DNA of 26,184 nt, from IMG/VR virus record IMGVR_UViG_3300037247_000589, positions 1 to 26,184 of that record. One strand, 5' to 3'. The position numbers were made by a program, and so were the translations under genes. Below, piece after piece: positions 1-5,717 of this stretch (positions are counted from its first letter, which is position 1; every line of letters starts with the position of its first letter). The stretch is from a virus. The notes under the pieces were generated by a model. The model was not told where the DNA came from. It saw nothing but the letters and a program-made list of their open reading frames with translations, and ran no database searches.

Positions 1-225
1 TTCCCTCCTGATTTTTTCCCCAGGTGTTATTATGTATTTTTTCAGTGTTTTTTCAGGGATAGCTTTCCCGGTATGCAGAGAATTATCTTTGCGATAATAC
101 ACAGCTATTATTTTTGTGTTTTTAGAATTCCAGGTCGAGATAGTTGTTTTCGATATCGTGAACGGAATTCCGTTTTTTAATAGATCCAAGATGGTCAATT
201 TTACATTTTTGTATTTATATTTCAT
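1..225 (-). CDS. Partial unknown protein, cut by left edge
   Basis: Last gene of the leftward operon; 75 codons are open from an ATG at 225 down to base 1 with no stop, so the C-terminus lies outside the window. The visible part is basic, starts MKYKYKNVKLTILDLLKNGI and shows no motif I can name. The segment with ISKTTISTW could be a small DNA-binding helix, but this is only an impression. An AAGGA-type ribosome site lies upstream within a stretch that is identical to the leader of the first gene of the operon (see the repeat at 221-244). The gene is separated from the PP-loop gene by only about 20 bases, so co-transcription is likely. Confidence 0.6.
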   Translation of the reverse strand, partial: MKYKYKNVKLTILDLLKNGIPFTISKTTISTWNSKNTKIIAVYYRKDNSLHTGKAIPEKTLKKYIITPGEKIRRE

Positions 226-244
226 TTTATTTATTTTCCTTTTT
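221..244 (-). repeat. 24-bp translation leader, copy 1
   Basis: The 24 bases 221-244 (start codon plus the upstream AAGGA ribosome site and an AT-rich spacer, read on the minus strand) are identical to 1596-1619, the start and leader of the 120-aa gene. Both genes are leftward. It looks like a duplicated translation-initiation module; the coding sequences after it do not match. Confidence 0.7.
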
Positions 245-247
245 AAA

Positions 248-988
248 TTATTGCTTATTATACTTCCCTCTTTCAGATAAAGCCCATTCAATAACTTGTT
301 TTATGCCAGTAGCACCCATATGACGATATGGTCTAAACATTACACGAGGTTTATTTTTTGAAGTAAACCCCATCTCTATTTCAAGCATTGCAATCTCTTC
401 TATTTTTTTCTTGTCTTTTGATAATAATCTTAAGTCGGATCTATTTGAGCAAACACAGGGAAAGCATTCCATAGAACTATGAAGTAAAATATCAAGTCCT
501 GTTTCATCTATAAGAAAATCTCTGTCTCTTTCAGTATGTTTTACAAGTGGGAATCTCTGAAGCCTTCCCTCATATTTTTCGTGGAATATAATTTCTTCAG
601 GATGATTTTTTCTATTAACGCTTTCTTCTCTTCTTACTCCTATAAAAATAACTGCGTTTTTGTTTGGATCATTTTTTCTAAGCCATTCAAGCGTTGGCTC
701 TGTTTTTAAAACAGATGTACAAAATTGCATCTTTGAGGCACACATTGGAAAGCCTTTTTTTCTCAATGCCATGTTCCTAAAACCTTCCGATTGAGTCTCA
801 GAAAAATTAAAACCTATTTTATTACAATAATCCTTAACCTCTTGAATTCTTACTTCCCACCCTTCTCTTGCCCACCCTGTATTATTGTAAATTACAGTTA
901 CATTCTTTTTATTTTGTTTATATAGATATTGAATCAATGCAACTGAATCATTACCGCCAGAGCAACAAACTATGTTTTTGTATTCCAT
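248..988 (-). CDS. PAPS reductase / DndC-like PP-loop protein
   Basis: A 246-aa protein of the adenosine phosphosulfate reductase-like branch of the PP-loop ATP-pyrophosphatases. The PP-loop SGGNDS is at residues 10-15, right at the N-terminus as usual. Further hallmarks are the MCASKMQFCTSVLKTEP stretch (around residues 82-98), matching the CT..LK..P pattern common in phage members, and a MECFPCVCSNRSDLR cluster near residue 173. These cysteines could hold an iron-sulfur cluster or zinc as in DndC-type proteins. Known relatives activate a substrate with ATP and transfer or reduce sulfur; phage members are usually uncharacterised. The start at 988 is supported by AGGGG about 8 bases upstream. 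It directly follows the 63-aa gene in a leftward operon. A role in sulfur metabolism, nucleotide or DNA modification cannot be decided here. Confidence 0.8.
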   Translation of the reverse strand: MEYKNIVCCSGGNDSVALIQYLYKQNKKNVTVIYNNTGWAREGWEVRIQEVKDYCNKIGFNFSETQSEGFRNMALRKKGFPMCASKMQFCTSVLKTEPTLEWLRKNDPNKNAVIFIGVRREESVNRKNHPEEIIFHEKYEGRLQRFPLVKHTERDRDFLIDETGLDILLHSSMECFPCVCSNRSDLRLLSKDKKKIEEIAMLEIEMGFTSKNKPRVMFRPYRHMGATGIKQVIEWALSERGKYNKQ

Positions 989-1004
989 TTTATTATCCCC
1001 TATT

Positions 1005-1196
1005 TTATTTTCCTATATTCATTGTTCCATTAAAATTACAAAGAGCGTTTGTTGTTCTTTTGACTATCAAGCTTTTTCTTTTAAGTTTGAGGTCTTGTAT
1101 CCTCAGGTAAGAAGAACAGCTCTCTATTATTTCTTTAGCTGAAAGTGTTTTAAGATGTGTTTCTATTTCTTTTCTGTTCATTTTTGAAAAGTCCAT
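1005..1196 (-). CDS. Small unknown protein (63 aa)
   Basis: A 63-aa basic, mostly helical protein starting MDFSKMNRKEIETHLKTLSA. AAAGGA lies about 7 bases before the ATG at 1196, and the hairpin at 1209-1222 sits just before that ribosome site. The stop at 1005 is 16 bases before the next start at 988, so it is probably co-translated with the PP-loop gene. The first 30 residues could form a helical bundle or a helix-turn-helix-like fold, but no family is recognised. Confidence 0.6.
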   Translation of the reverse strand: MDFSKMNRKEIETHLKTLSAKEIIESCSSYLRIQDLKLKRKSLIVKRTTNALCNFNGTMNIGK

Positions 1197-1208
1197 GATT
1201 ATTCCTTT

Positions 1209-1222
1209 GCCCCTTTCGGGGC
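1209..1222 (-). other. Intergenic hairpin with GAAA tetraloop
   Basis: GCCCC and GGGGC arms flank GAAA when read on the minus strand, a very stable GNRA tetraloop hairpin. It is not followed by a T-run on the minus strand (AAAGG follows), so it is a poor leftward terminator. It lies between two leftward genes directly ahead of a ribosome site and may stabilise or process the mRNA. On the plus strand it is followed by TTTATT, a weak terminator shape. Confidence 0.5.
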
Positions 1223-1237
1223 TTTATTGTTTATTTT

Positions 1238-1600
1238 TTAAATGTTATTATATCCTCTAATCGCGTTTAAATTATCTTGCTTATTATCAGACATTGCATC
1301 TTCGTATAAGTTTGAGAGTCCAGTATCTAATCTCTCTATGCTATCCCTTGTTTCTGCATCTGAAAGTTCAGGATTTATGTTCAAGGTTTTCAAGATGTAT
1401 CCTATTATTTCATCAGTTTTGTTGTTTATTTTTTTTTGAGAGTTTTTTCCCGATTTGCTTTCTGCTGTGTTAATTTCTGCTTGAATAATTTTTAATTCAG
1501 CGTCATGTCTACAATGATTTTCTGCTATTCTTTGTGACATTTCAGAATCTGTTAAAACTACCAATTTTTCATTTTTTGTTTCTGCGTTTGCTTTTTTCAT
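1238..1600 (-). CDS. Unknown protein (120 aa), first gene of leftward operon
   Basis: A 120-aa hydrophilic protein with no recognised domain. The N-terminal half is charged and lysine-rich; the C-terminal half has a helical look with TLNINPELSDAETRD followed by acidic residues. There is no signal peptide or membrane segment. It is the promoter-proximal gene of the leftward operon, with an AAGGA element upstream in a leader that is repeated at 221-244. Its position as the first gene behind an operator-bearing promoter would suit a regulatory or early function, but nothing in the protein proves this. Confidence 0.6.
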   Translation of the reverse strand: MKKANAETKNEKLVVLTDSEMSQRIAENHCRHDAELKIIQAEINTAESKSGKNSQKKINNKTDEIIGYILKTLNINPELSDAETRDSIERLDTGLSNLYEDAMSDNKQDNLNAIRGYNNI

Positions 1601-1619
1601 TTTATTTATTTTCCTTTTT
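1596..1619 (-). repeat. 24-bp translation leader, copy 2
   Basis: Identical to 221-244; covers the start codon and upstream ribosome-binding region of the 120-aa gene on the minus strand. Confidence 0.7.
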
Positions 1620-1641
1620 GTTTTTCGTTAGCTTCAAGTAC

Positions 1642-1670
1642 ATATTCGCATATATTTATCTGTTTGTCAA
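1642..1670 (-). promoter_or_regulatory. Leftward sigma70-type promoter
   Basis: On the minus strand TTGACA (1670-1665) is followed after 17 bases by GAATAT (1647-1642). A TG dinucleotide sits one base before the -10, so it may act as an extended -10 element. It lies about 40 bases upstream of the first leftward gene. The perfect -35 and ideal spacing support the call; the -10 is mediocre. Confidence 0.55.
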
Positions 1671-1677
1671 GCAAACA
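1661..1677. promoter_or_regulatory. Palindromic operator-like site over the -35
   Basis: TGTTTGTCAAGCAAACA is a 6-bp inverted repeat with a 5-base centre that covers the -35 box of the leftward promoter. A dimeric repressor bound here would block the promoter. A looser CAAAT/ATTTG pair lies just beyond it (about 1676-1702). The repressor itself is not identified in the window. Confidence 0.5.
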
Positions 1678-1809
1678 AATGATAAAAGATAAGTTTATTT
1701 GTATTTATTTTACAAGTTGTTGAAATTGTTATGTTTTTATTTTTGAGCTCCCGGAAGTATTTTTGTGAAATCGAAGGAGTGGTTTTTTGTTGATAGAAAC
1801 GCTTTTAAT

Positions 1810-1848
1810 TTGACACTTGCCTGTAATTATTTTATTTTATAATATAAT
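1810..1848 (+). promoter_or_regulatory. Rightward promoter for the holin-like gene
   Basis: TTGACA at 1810-1815 is followed after 17 bases by TATTTT (1833-1838); two overlapping TATAAT hexamers follow at 1838-1843 and 1843-1848, at longer spacing. Which -10 is used cannot be told. It sits 32 bases before the start at 1880 and is divergent from the leftward promoter. The stretch 1680-1800 between them holds no gene or clear motif. Confidence 0.5.
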
Positions 1849-1879
1849 CAATAAAAATAAATAATTCAAAAGGTGTCTC

Positions 1880-2107
1880 ATGTCTCCACAGGATGAAAAA
1901 CTAATAGCCAGGATTGATGAGCGTACAGAAATAATGTTGGGAATTATGGATAAGCTACAGGAGAAAGAAGAAAAGAATGGAAAGCTAATTGCAAGGCACG
2001 ACGAGAAGTTAAAAAATCATTCTAAGCTTTTATGGAAGAATATTTCAGCAAATGTGGCATTAGGTGTTGGCCTTGTTTTACTGGCCTGGAAGACAGTTTT
2101 TAAATAA
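1880..2107 (+). CDS. Small membrane protein, XhlA/holin-like
   Basis: A 75-aa protein with a charged, coiled-coil-prone N-terminal part (residues 1-45) and one C-terminal membrane segment (about residues 56-73, NVALGVGLVLLAWKTVF). This layout is that of XhlA-type phage proteins that work with holins at lysis. The location upstream of the terminase genes matches the P22 order, where the lysis genes precede gene 3. AAAGGTG lies 6-7 bases before the ATG, and a promoter is upstream. No endolysin is present in the window, so the lysis role is inferred. Other small membrane-anchored coiled-coil proteins would look the same. Confidence 0.5.
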   Translation: MSPQDEKLIARIDERTEIMLGIMDKLQEKEEKNGKLIARHDEKLKNHSKLLWKNISANVALGVGLVLLAWKTVFK

Positions 2108-2174
2108 CCGGTATTAATTTTAAAGCAAAACTATTAAAATTGTTGAAAAATTACACAGAAAAGTGAAAAAAATG

Positions 2175-2203
2175 TTGAAAAATTTGTGTTTTTAGTGTAT
2201 ATT
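2175..2203 (+). promoter_or_regulatory. Promoter for the late/packaging gene run
   Basis: TTGAAA at 2175-2180, 17 bases, then TATATT at 2198-2203: five of six and five of six matches with ideal spacing. It lies 75 bases upstream of the ATG at 2278 and could drive the rightward run into the terminase genes. A near-copy of the -35 region (TTGAAAAATT) occurs 35 bases earlier. Confidence 0.5.
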
Positions 2204-2277
2204 GTTATTAAAATATAGGTCAGAATCTCAACGGCTGAGTGTCGGTCTCCAAAACAAAAAATGTGAGGATAAATATA

Positions 2278-2913
2278 ATGTGGTGTGAAAATTTTAGTTT
2301 AGATCCTAAGTGTGTAAAATGTAAAGATTATGGCTGTACATCATCTAAAGGAAATAAAAACACACCTGATGAGGGAATGTCCACAGAAGATGCTATTAAA
2401 TTTTTAGAAAATTTAAGGGATGAAAAAAAATACAAAGAAAAATATGAAACTCTTTTAGATAAATATTCAGCTTTAGCGGCAAGTTCATGTGGTCAAGATA
2501 TAATAATTCTATCACAAAAAGAAGAGATTGAAAAATTAAAAAAAGAGAATGAAGAGACTGTTGAAAAGAGTGCGGATAGATACAGAGAAATATATTGGAA
2601 TTCACGCGAACAGGTCAGCGCAATGCTTAAAGATGAACCAGCAAATACCATATGTGAAAAATGTGGGAGGCAAATGTGTTTTATAAAAAGACCCACGGTA
2701 AGATTTTGTCCTATATGTGAAGAAGAGGAAAGAGCAGCTCTTGAAGTATTAATGACATTTGCCAAAGAATATATAAAAGACATAGAGAAGCCAGAGAAGA
2801 AAACTAAATCAGTTTTATCAGAAGAATTATTCCAGCTTGAACAATCACTATTCGCTTATATAGACAGAAAGATTGAGCATCTTAGAAACGAATTAATACC
2901 ACCAGTGAGGTAA
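2278..2913 (+). CDS. Cys-rich coiled-coil protein, putative zinc binder
   Basis: A 211-aa unknown protein. The N-terminus has a cysteine cluster (Cys 3, 11, 14 and 19; pattern C-x7-C-x2-C-x4-C), the middle (about residues 40-115) is a charged coiled coil, and a zinc-ribbon-like CEKCGRQMCF ... RFCPICEEEE follows near residues 127-152. The C-terminus is again helical and charged. The frame is also open upstream to a GTG at 2239. I chose the ATG at 2278 because GAGGAT precedes it by about 8 bases and the GTG has no ribosome site. It is the first gene after the promoter at 2175-2203 and ends 4 bases before the next gene. Confidence 0.65.
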   Translation: MWCENFSLDPKCVKCKDYGCTSSKGNKNTPDEGMSTEDAIKFLENLRDEKKYKEKYETLLDKYSALAASSCGQDIIILSQKEEIEKLKKENEETVEKSADRYREIYWNSREQVSAMLKDEPANTICEKCGRQMCFIKRPTVRFCPICEEEERAALEVLMTFAKEYIKDIEKPEKKTKSVLSEELFQLEQSLFAYIDRKIEHLRNELIPPVR

Positions 2914-2917
2914 TTAT

Positions 2918-3238
2918 ATGAAATATGCCCAAAGGCTTTCTAAATATAAACACCAGCAAAAATTGATTGCCGCAAAACAATTGCTTAAAGCAAATGGGTT
3001 TACGGTTAAGGTTATATGCAAAGACGAATCAAAGCACATATTAGACGAACAAGACTTAATAAACATGATAAAAGGAATAGGCGTTCCTTACTACATGATA
3101 ACCAATGATACAAAGTATAATAAATATTTTAAATTCACAGGGAACCAACATAATGATTCATTTGATTGGGCCAAGTTAGATAACAAATCTATGGAATTTT
3201 TAATAGGATTATATCAGTATATAAAAGAAGTGAGGTAA
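2918..3238 (+). CDS. Unknown protein (106 aa)
   Basis: A 106-aa basic protein of mixed helix and strand, starting MKYAQRLSKYKHQQKLIAAK. No family is recognised. GAGG within the end of the preceding gene serves as ribosome site, and the 3' end carries the same GTGAGGTAAT string that starts the next gene, so the three genes 2278-3428 are tightly coupled. No membrane segment or signal peptide. Confidence 0.6.
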   Translation: MKYAQRLSKYKHQQKLIAAKQLLKANGFTVKVICKDESKHILDEQDLINMIKGIGVPYYMITNDTKYNKYFKFTGNQHNDSFDWAKLDNKSMEFLIGLYQYIKEVR

Positions 3239-3239
3239 T

Positions 3240-3428
3240 ATGTATTTACCGTTAGTAGCTCATTATATAAATGACCAGAAAAAGAAACAAAGATTAACAA
3301 GATGTAAGAATTCAATGACAAGTCAGCATGGAAAAGCTGACAAGTTTGGTAAGAATAAAGATAAGCCAGATACCTGTAAGTATTGTGGGAAGTTGTGGGA
3401 GGATTTATATTATGACACCCAGAAATAA
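3240..3428 (+). CDS. Small Cys-containing protein (62 aa)
   Basis: A 62-aa basic protein starting MYLPLVAHYINDQKKKQRLT with a TCKYCGKLW knuckle near the C-terminus and another Cys at 22, possibly a small zinc finger. The ATG follows GTGAGG by four bases and is one base after the previous stop. Its last 17 bases overlap the start of the small terminase gene, and the small terminase ribosome site lies inside it, which suggests translational coupling. Confidence 0.55.
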   Translation: MYLPLVAHYINDQKKKQRLTRCKNSMTSQHGKADKFGKNKDKPDTCKYCGKLWEDLYYDTQK

Positions 3429-3807
3429 AAAATTCGCTGAAGAGTTTATTGTCGATCAAAACAAGACTAAAGCTGCGGAAAGGGCTAAGTATTCAAAAAA
3501 AGGAGCAGCACAGCAAGGCGAGCGTTTATATAGAAATGTTGAGATTCGAGAATACATTGATAAGCTCTTAGAGAAGCAATCAAAAAGAACAGAAGTCACG
3601 GCCGACAAAATATTAAAGGAGTTATCAGATCTTGCCTTTAAAGATGCCAAAGACGGTGGAGCAGAAAAGGAAAAGAACAAAATAAAATGTTTAGAATTAC
3701 TCGGGAAGAATAAGAAACTCTTCACTGAGAAAGTAGAAGTATCAGATCCAGACGGCAACAAGTTAAAATGGGAGGTGGAAATTGTAGAACCTAACAAAAA
3801 AGAGTGA
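3412..3807 (+). CDS. terS: Terminase small subunit (Terminase_2 type)
   Basis: A 131-aa protein that opens MTPRNKKFAEEFIVDQNKTK and continues with AAERAKYSKKGAAQQGERL. This is the N-terminal helix-turn-helix pattern of Terminase_2/XtmA small subunits (K..F..EY..D.N.T.AA..AGYS...A..QG..LL). The C-terminal half has a coiled-coil oligomerisation segment and a charged tail, as usual. It recognises the packaging site and hands the DNA to the large subunit. The frame is open further upstream to 3328, but GGGAGG at 3398-3403 lies 8 bases before the ATG at 3412 and the family homology starts there. The large subunit follows after one small gene. Confidence 0.85.
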   Translation: MTPRNKKFAEEFIVDQNKTKAAERAKYSKKGAAQQGERLYRNVEIREYIDKLLEKQSKRTEVTADKILKELSDLAFKDAKDGGAEKEKNKIKCLELLGKNKKLFTEKVEVSDPDGNKLKWEVEIVEPNKKE

Positions 3808-3836
3808 TTTTAAATCAGTAACAATATTAACAGTTT

Positions 3837-3864
3837 AGTCTACTTCTTACACGGAGTGGAGACT
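3837..3864 (+). promoter_or_regulatory. Stem-loop upstream of the release-factor-like gene
   Basis: AGTCTACTTC (3837-3846) pairs with GGAGT plus AGACT (3853-3857 and 3860-3864) with a two-base bulge and a TTACAC loop. The inner arm can instead pair with AAGAAGT at 3871-3877 (ACTTCTT, 3842-3848), so two exclusive folds exist. The first one hides a GGAG. No T-run follows, so it is not a standard terminator. Confidence 0.4.
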
Positions 3865-3890
3865 TTAAAAAAGAAGTTGGGACGGTAAAC

Positions 3891-4067
3891 ATGTATTCAG
3901 AAGATATAATGACAACCACATACTCTACAACAACAATTGTTCGAGTTGTTCATTTGCCTACAGGATTAGAGGTGACTTGTTATGAATACAATTGGAAGTC
4001 CAAGAATAAAAAGAAAGCCCTTGAACTACTAAAAGACAAATTAACAGAATATAAAATGTTTAAATAA
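3891..4067 (+). CDS. Mini release-factor-like protein (RF-1 domain fragment)
   Basis: A 58-aa protein too short for routine gene calling. Residues 16-51 match the part of class-I peptide chain release factors that follows the GGQ loop: IVRVVHLPTGLEV (HLPTG at 21-25) corresponds to the VR.THLPTG.VV strand pair, and KSKNKKKALELLKDKL (36-51) to the HKNKAKAL.LL..RL helix. The GGQ motif that triggers peptide release would lie before residue 10 and is absent. The upstream open frame back to 3831 does not supply it either. It therefore cannot release peptides in the known way; a ribosome-binding or RNA-binding role is possible. A GGGACGG lies a few bases before the ATG. It sits between the two terminase genes. 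Release-factor-like small proteins are annotated in other phages, but their function is unknown to me. Confidence 0.65.
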   Translation: MYSEDIMTTTYSTTTIVRVVHLPTGLEVTCYEYNWKSKNKKKALELLKDKLTEYKMFK

Positions 4068-4081
4068 AAAAGGTAAATAAA

Positions 4082-5524
4082 CTGCCAAAAATACAACTCC
4101 CAGCCAAATTGAAAAGAATCCTCACAACTAAAGCAAGGTTAATAGTTATTATTGGCGGTAGATCTTCTGCAAAATCTGAGTCTGTCGGAAGAGTGTTATT
4201 GATGAAGAACCAAACAGAAGGAGCCGACGTTCTATGTGGCAGAGAATATCAAAACTCCATTGATGATTCAGTCCATAAGCTGCTCAAAGGACTAATCAAA
4301 AAATTAAAGGTTACAGGCTATGAGACAACAGATAAAAAGATAAACTGTCTTACTGGTGGTGAAATAAAGTTCAGAGGCTTCGCAAGAAACTCCGACGCTG
4401 TTAAATCAGCCCAGGACTTTAAATATTCATGGATAGAAGAGGCTCAATCACTTTCTCAAAAATCAATAGATGATCTACTCCCCACGATTAGATCAGAAGG
4501 TTCGCAACTTTTCTTTACCGCTAACCCGCAAAGTTCTGCTGATCCATTCTCAAAAAGATTTATTGTTCCATTCATTAGAGAAATAAAACTCAACGGCTTT
4601 TATGAAGATGATATGCATTTAATTATCGAGGCAAACTGGAGAGACAACCCATGGCATGGTGAACTTGAATCTCAAAGGATGTGGGATTATAACAATTTAC
4701 CCAGGGCAAAGTATGATCATATTTGGGAAGGTGCTTTTAATGATTCTATTGAAGACCCACTTATATTAGCTGAATGGTTTGATTCTTGTATTGATGCTCA
4801 TAAAAAATTAGGGTTTGATCCGGTCGGTGTTAGGTTAAGCTCACATGATCCTTCAGACGTTGGGCCTGATAATAAGGGATTTGCATTTAGACACGGCTCT
4901 GTTGTTCAAGATGTTCAAGAAAAGATTGACGGTGATATTAACGAGGGTGGTGATTGGGCTTTAAGTCTTGCAATAAACCATAACTCTGATGGGTTTAATT
5001 GGGATTGTGACGGGATGGGAGTGGGTCTTAATGCTCAAATAACAAAATCGTTTGAAGGGAAACACACTACCCTAACTCAGTTCAAAGGTTCTGAAGGTGT
5101 TGACTTTCCTGATGCAATTTTTGACCCTGCCGATGGTTCACCAGTTAGAGAACAGAAAACAAATAAAGACGCACTTAGAAACAAGAGAGCGCAATATTAT
5201 TTCATACTCAGGAATAGAATATATAAAACTCATCAAGCGGTGAATGGAAAATATATTAATCCGGATGAGCTATTAAGTTTTTCTTCTGATATTGAATGTC
5301 TCACAGAATTAAGATCTGAATTATGCAGGATGCCAATTAAATATAATTCCAATGGAAAATTTGAGCTTTACACTAAGCAAGAAATGAAAACAAAATTCAA
5401 ATTTAATTCCCCGAACCTTGCCGATTCCGTTATGATGTTAATGAAAACACCGGCATTGCAAAACAATATTAACTTTAAAATGCCACAACCAATGAAACCA
5501 ATGGGGAGAACGGGGAGAAGATGA
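4082..5524 (+). CDS. terL: Terminase large subunit (P22 gp2-like)
   Basis: ATP-driven DNA packaging motor and headful nuclease, about 480 aa (P22 gp2 is 499). From the proposed CTG start: IQLPAKL at residues 4-10, a Walker A variant GGRSSAKS at 25-32, Walker B YSWIEEAQ near 115-122, the coupling motif FFTANP near 144-149, and a RuvC-like nuclease with HDPSDVG (Asp near 256 and 259), DCDGMGVG and a C-terminal ADSVMML. The start is unusual. No ATG is available, a TTG at 4109 has no ribosome site and would remove the conserved IQLPAKL segment, while a CTG at 4082 has AAAAAAGG 8 bases upstream and keeps it. The stop overlaps the next gene by an ATGA. Confidence 0.9.
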   Translation: MPKIQLPAKLKRILTTKARLIVIIGGRSSAKSESVGRVLLMKNQTEGADVLCGREYQNSIDDSVHKLLKGLIKKLKVTGYETTDKKINCLTGGEIKFRGFARNSDAVKSAQDFKYSWIEEAQSLSQKSIDDLLPTIRSEGSQLFFTANPQSSADPFSKRFIVPFIREIKLNGFYEDDMHLIIEANWRDNPWHGELESQRMWDYNNLPRAKYDHIWEGAFNDSIEDPLILAEWFDSCIDAHKKLGFDPVGVRLSSHDPSDVGPDNKGFAFRHGSVVQDVQEKIDGDINEGGDWALSLAINHNSDGFNWDCDGMGVGLNAQITKSFEGKHTTLTQFKGSEGVDFPDAIFDPADGSPVREQKTNKDALRNKRAQYYFILRNRIYKTHQAVNGKYINPDELLSFSSDIECLTELRSELCRMPIKYNSNGKFELYTKQEMKTKFKFNSPNLADSVMMLMKTPALQNNINFKMPQPMKPMGRTGRR

Positions 5525-5661
5525 TGAACGGTAAAATGGCAAAGAAAATAAGAAGAGAGATTAATACAAACATTAAATATGCAAAACTTACAGCCAGCGG
5601 CAAAAAGAAAATGATACAGTTATTAAAGAAAGCTGTTGTTAATATTCAGAGAGAATGTTAA
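5521..5661 (+). CDS. Small basic protein (46 aa)
   Basis: A 46-aa very basic peptide, starting MMNGKMAKKIRREINTN and ending NIQREC. Its ATG overlaps the stop of the large terminase (ATGA) and GGGGAG lies about 5 bases upstream, so translational coupling is likely. The charge suggests nucleic-acid binding. P22 has no gene here. No family is recognised. Confidence 0.5.
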   Translation: MMNGKMAKKIRREINTNIKYAKLTASGKKKMIQLLKKAVVNIQREC

Positions 5662-5717
5662 TTATTATGTAAACATTGCGTGGTGATGAGATTAAAAATG
5701 CATCCTTGGAGTTTAAA

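Noticed and set aside
868-1110. An 80-codon plus-strand frame
   Set aside because: Antisense across the PP-loop gene and the 63-aa gene; hydrophobic by chance from A/T-rich complement, no ribosome site evident.
2239-2277. GTG start for the Cys-rich coiled-coil protein
   Set aside because: No ribosome site before it; GAGGAT before the ATG at 2278 is much better, and the cysteine cluster begins right after that ATG.
5676-5717. Longer portal start at TTG 5676
   Set aside because: No ribosome site, and the ATG at 5718 has GGAG at ideal distance and gives exactly the P22 portal length.
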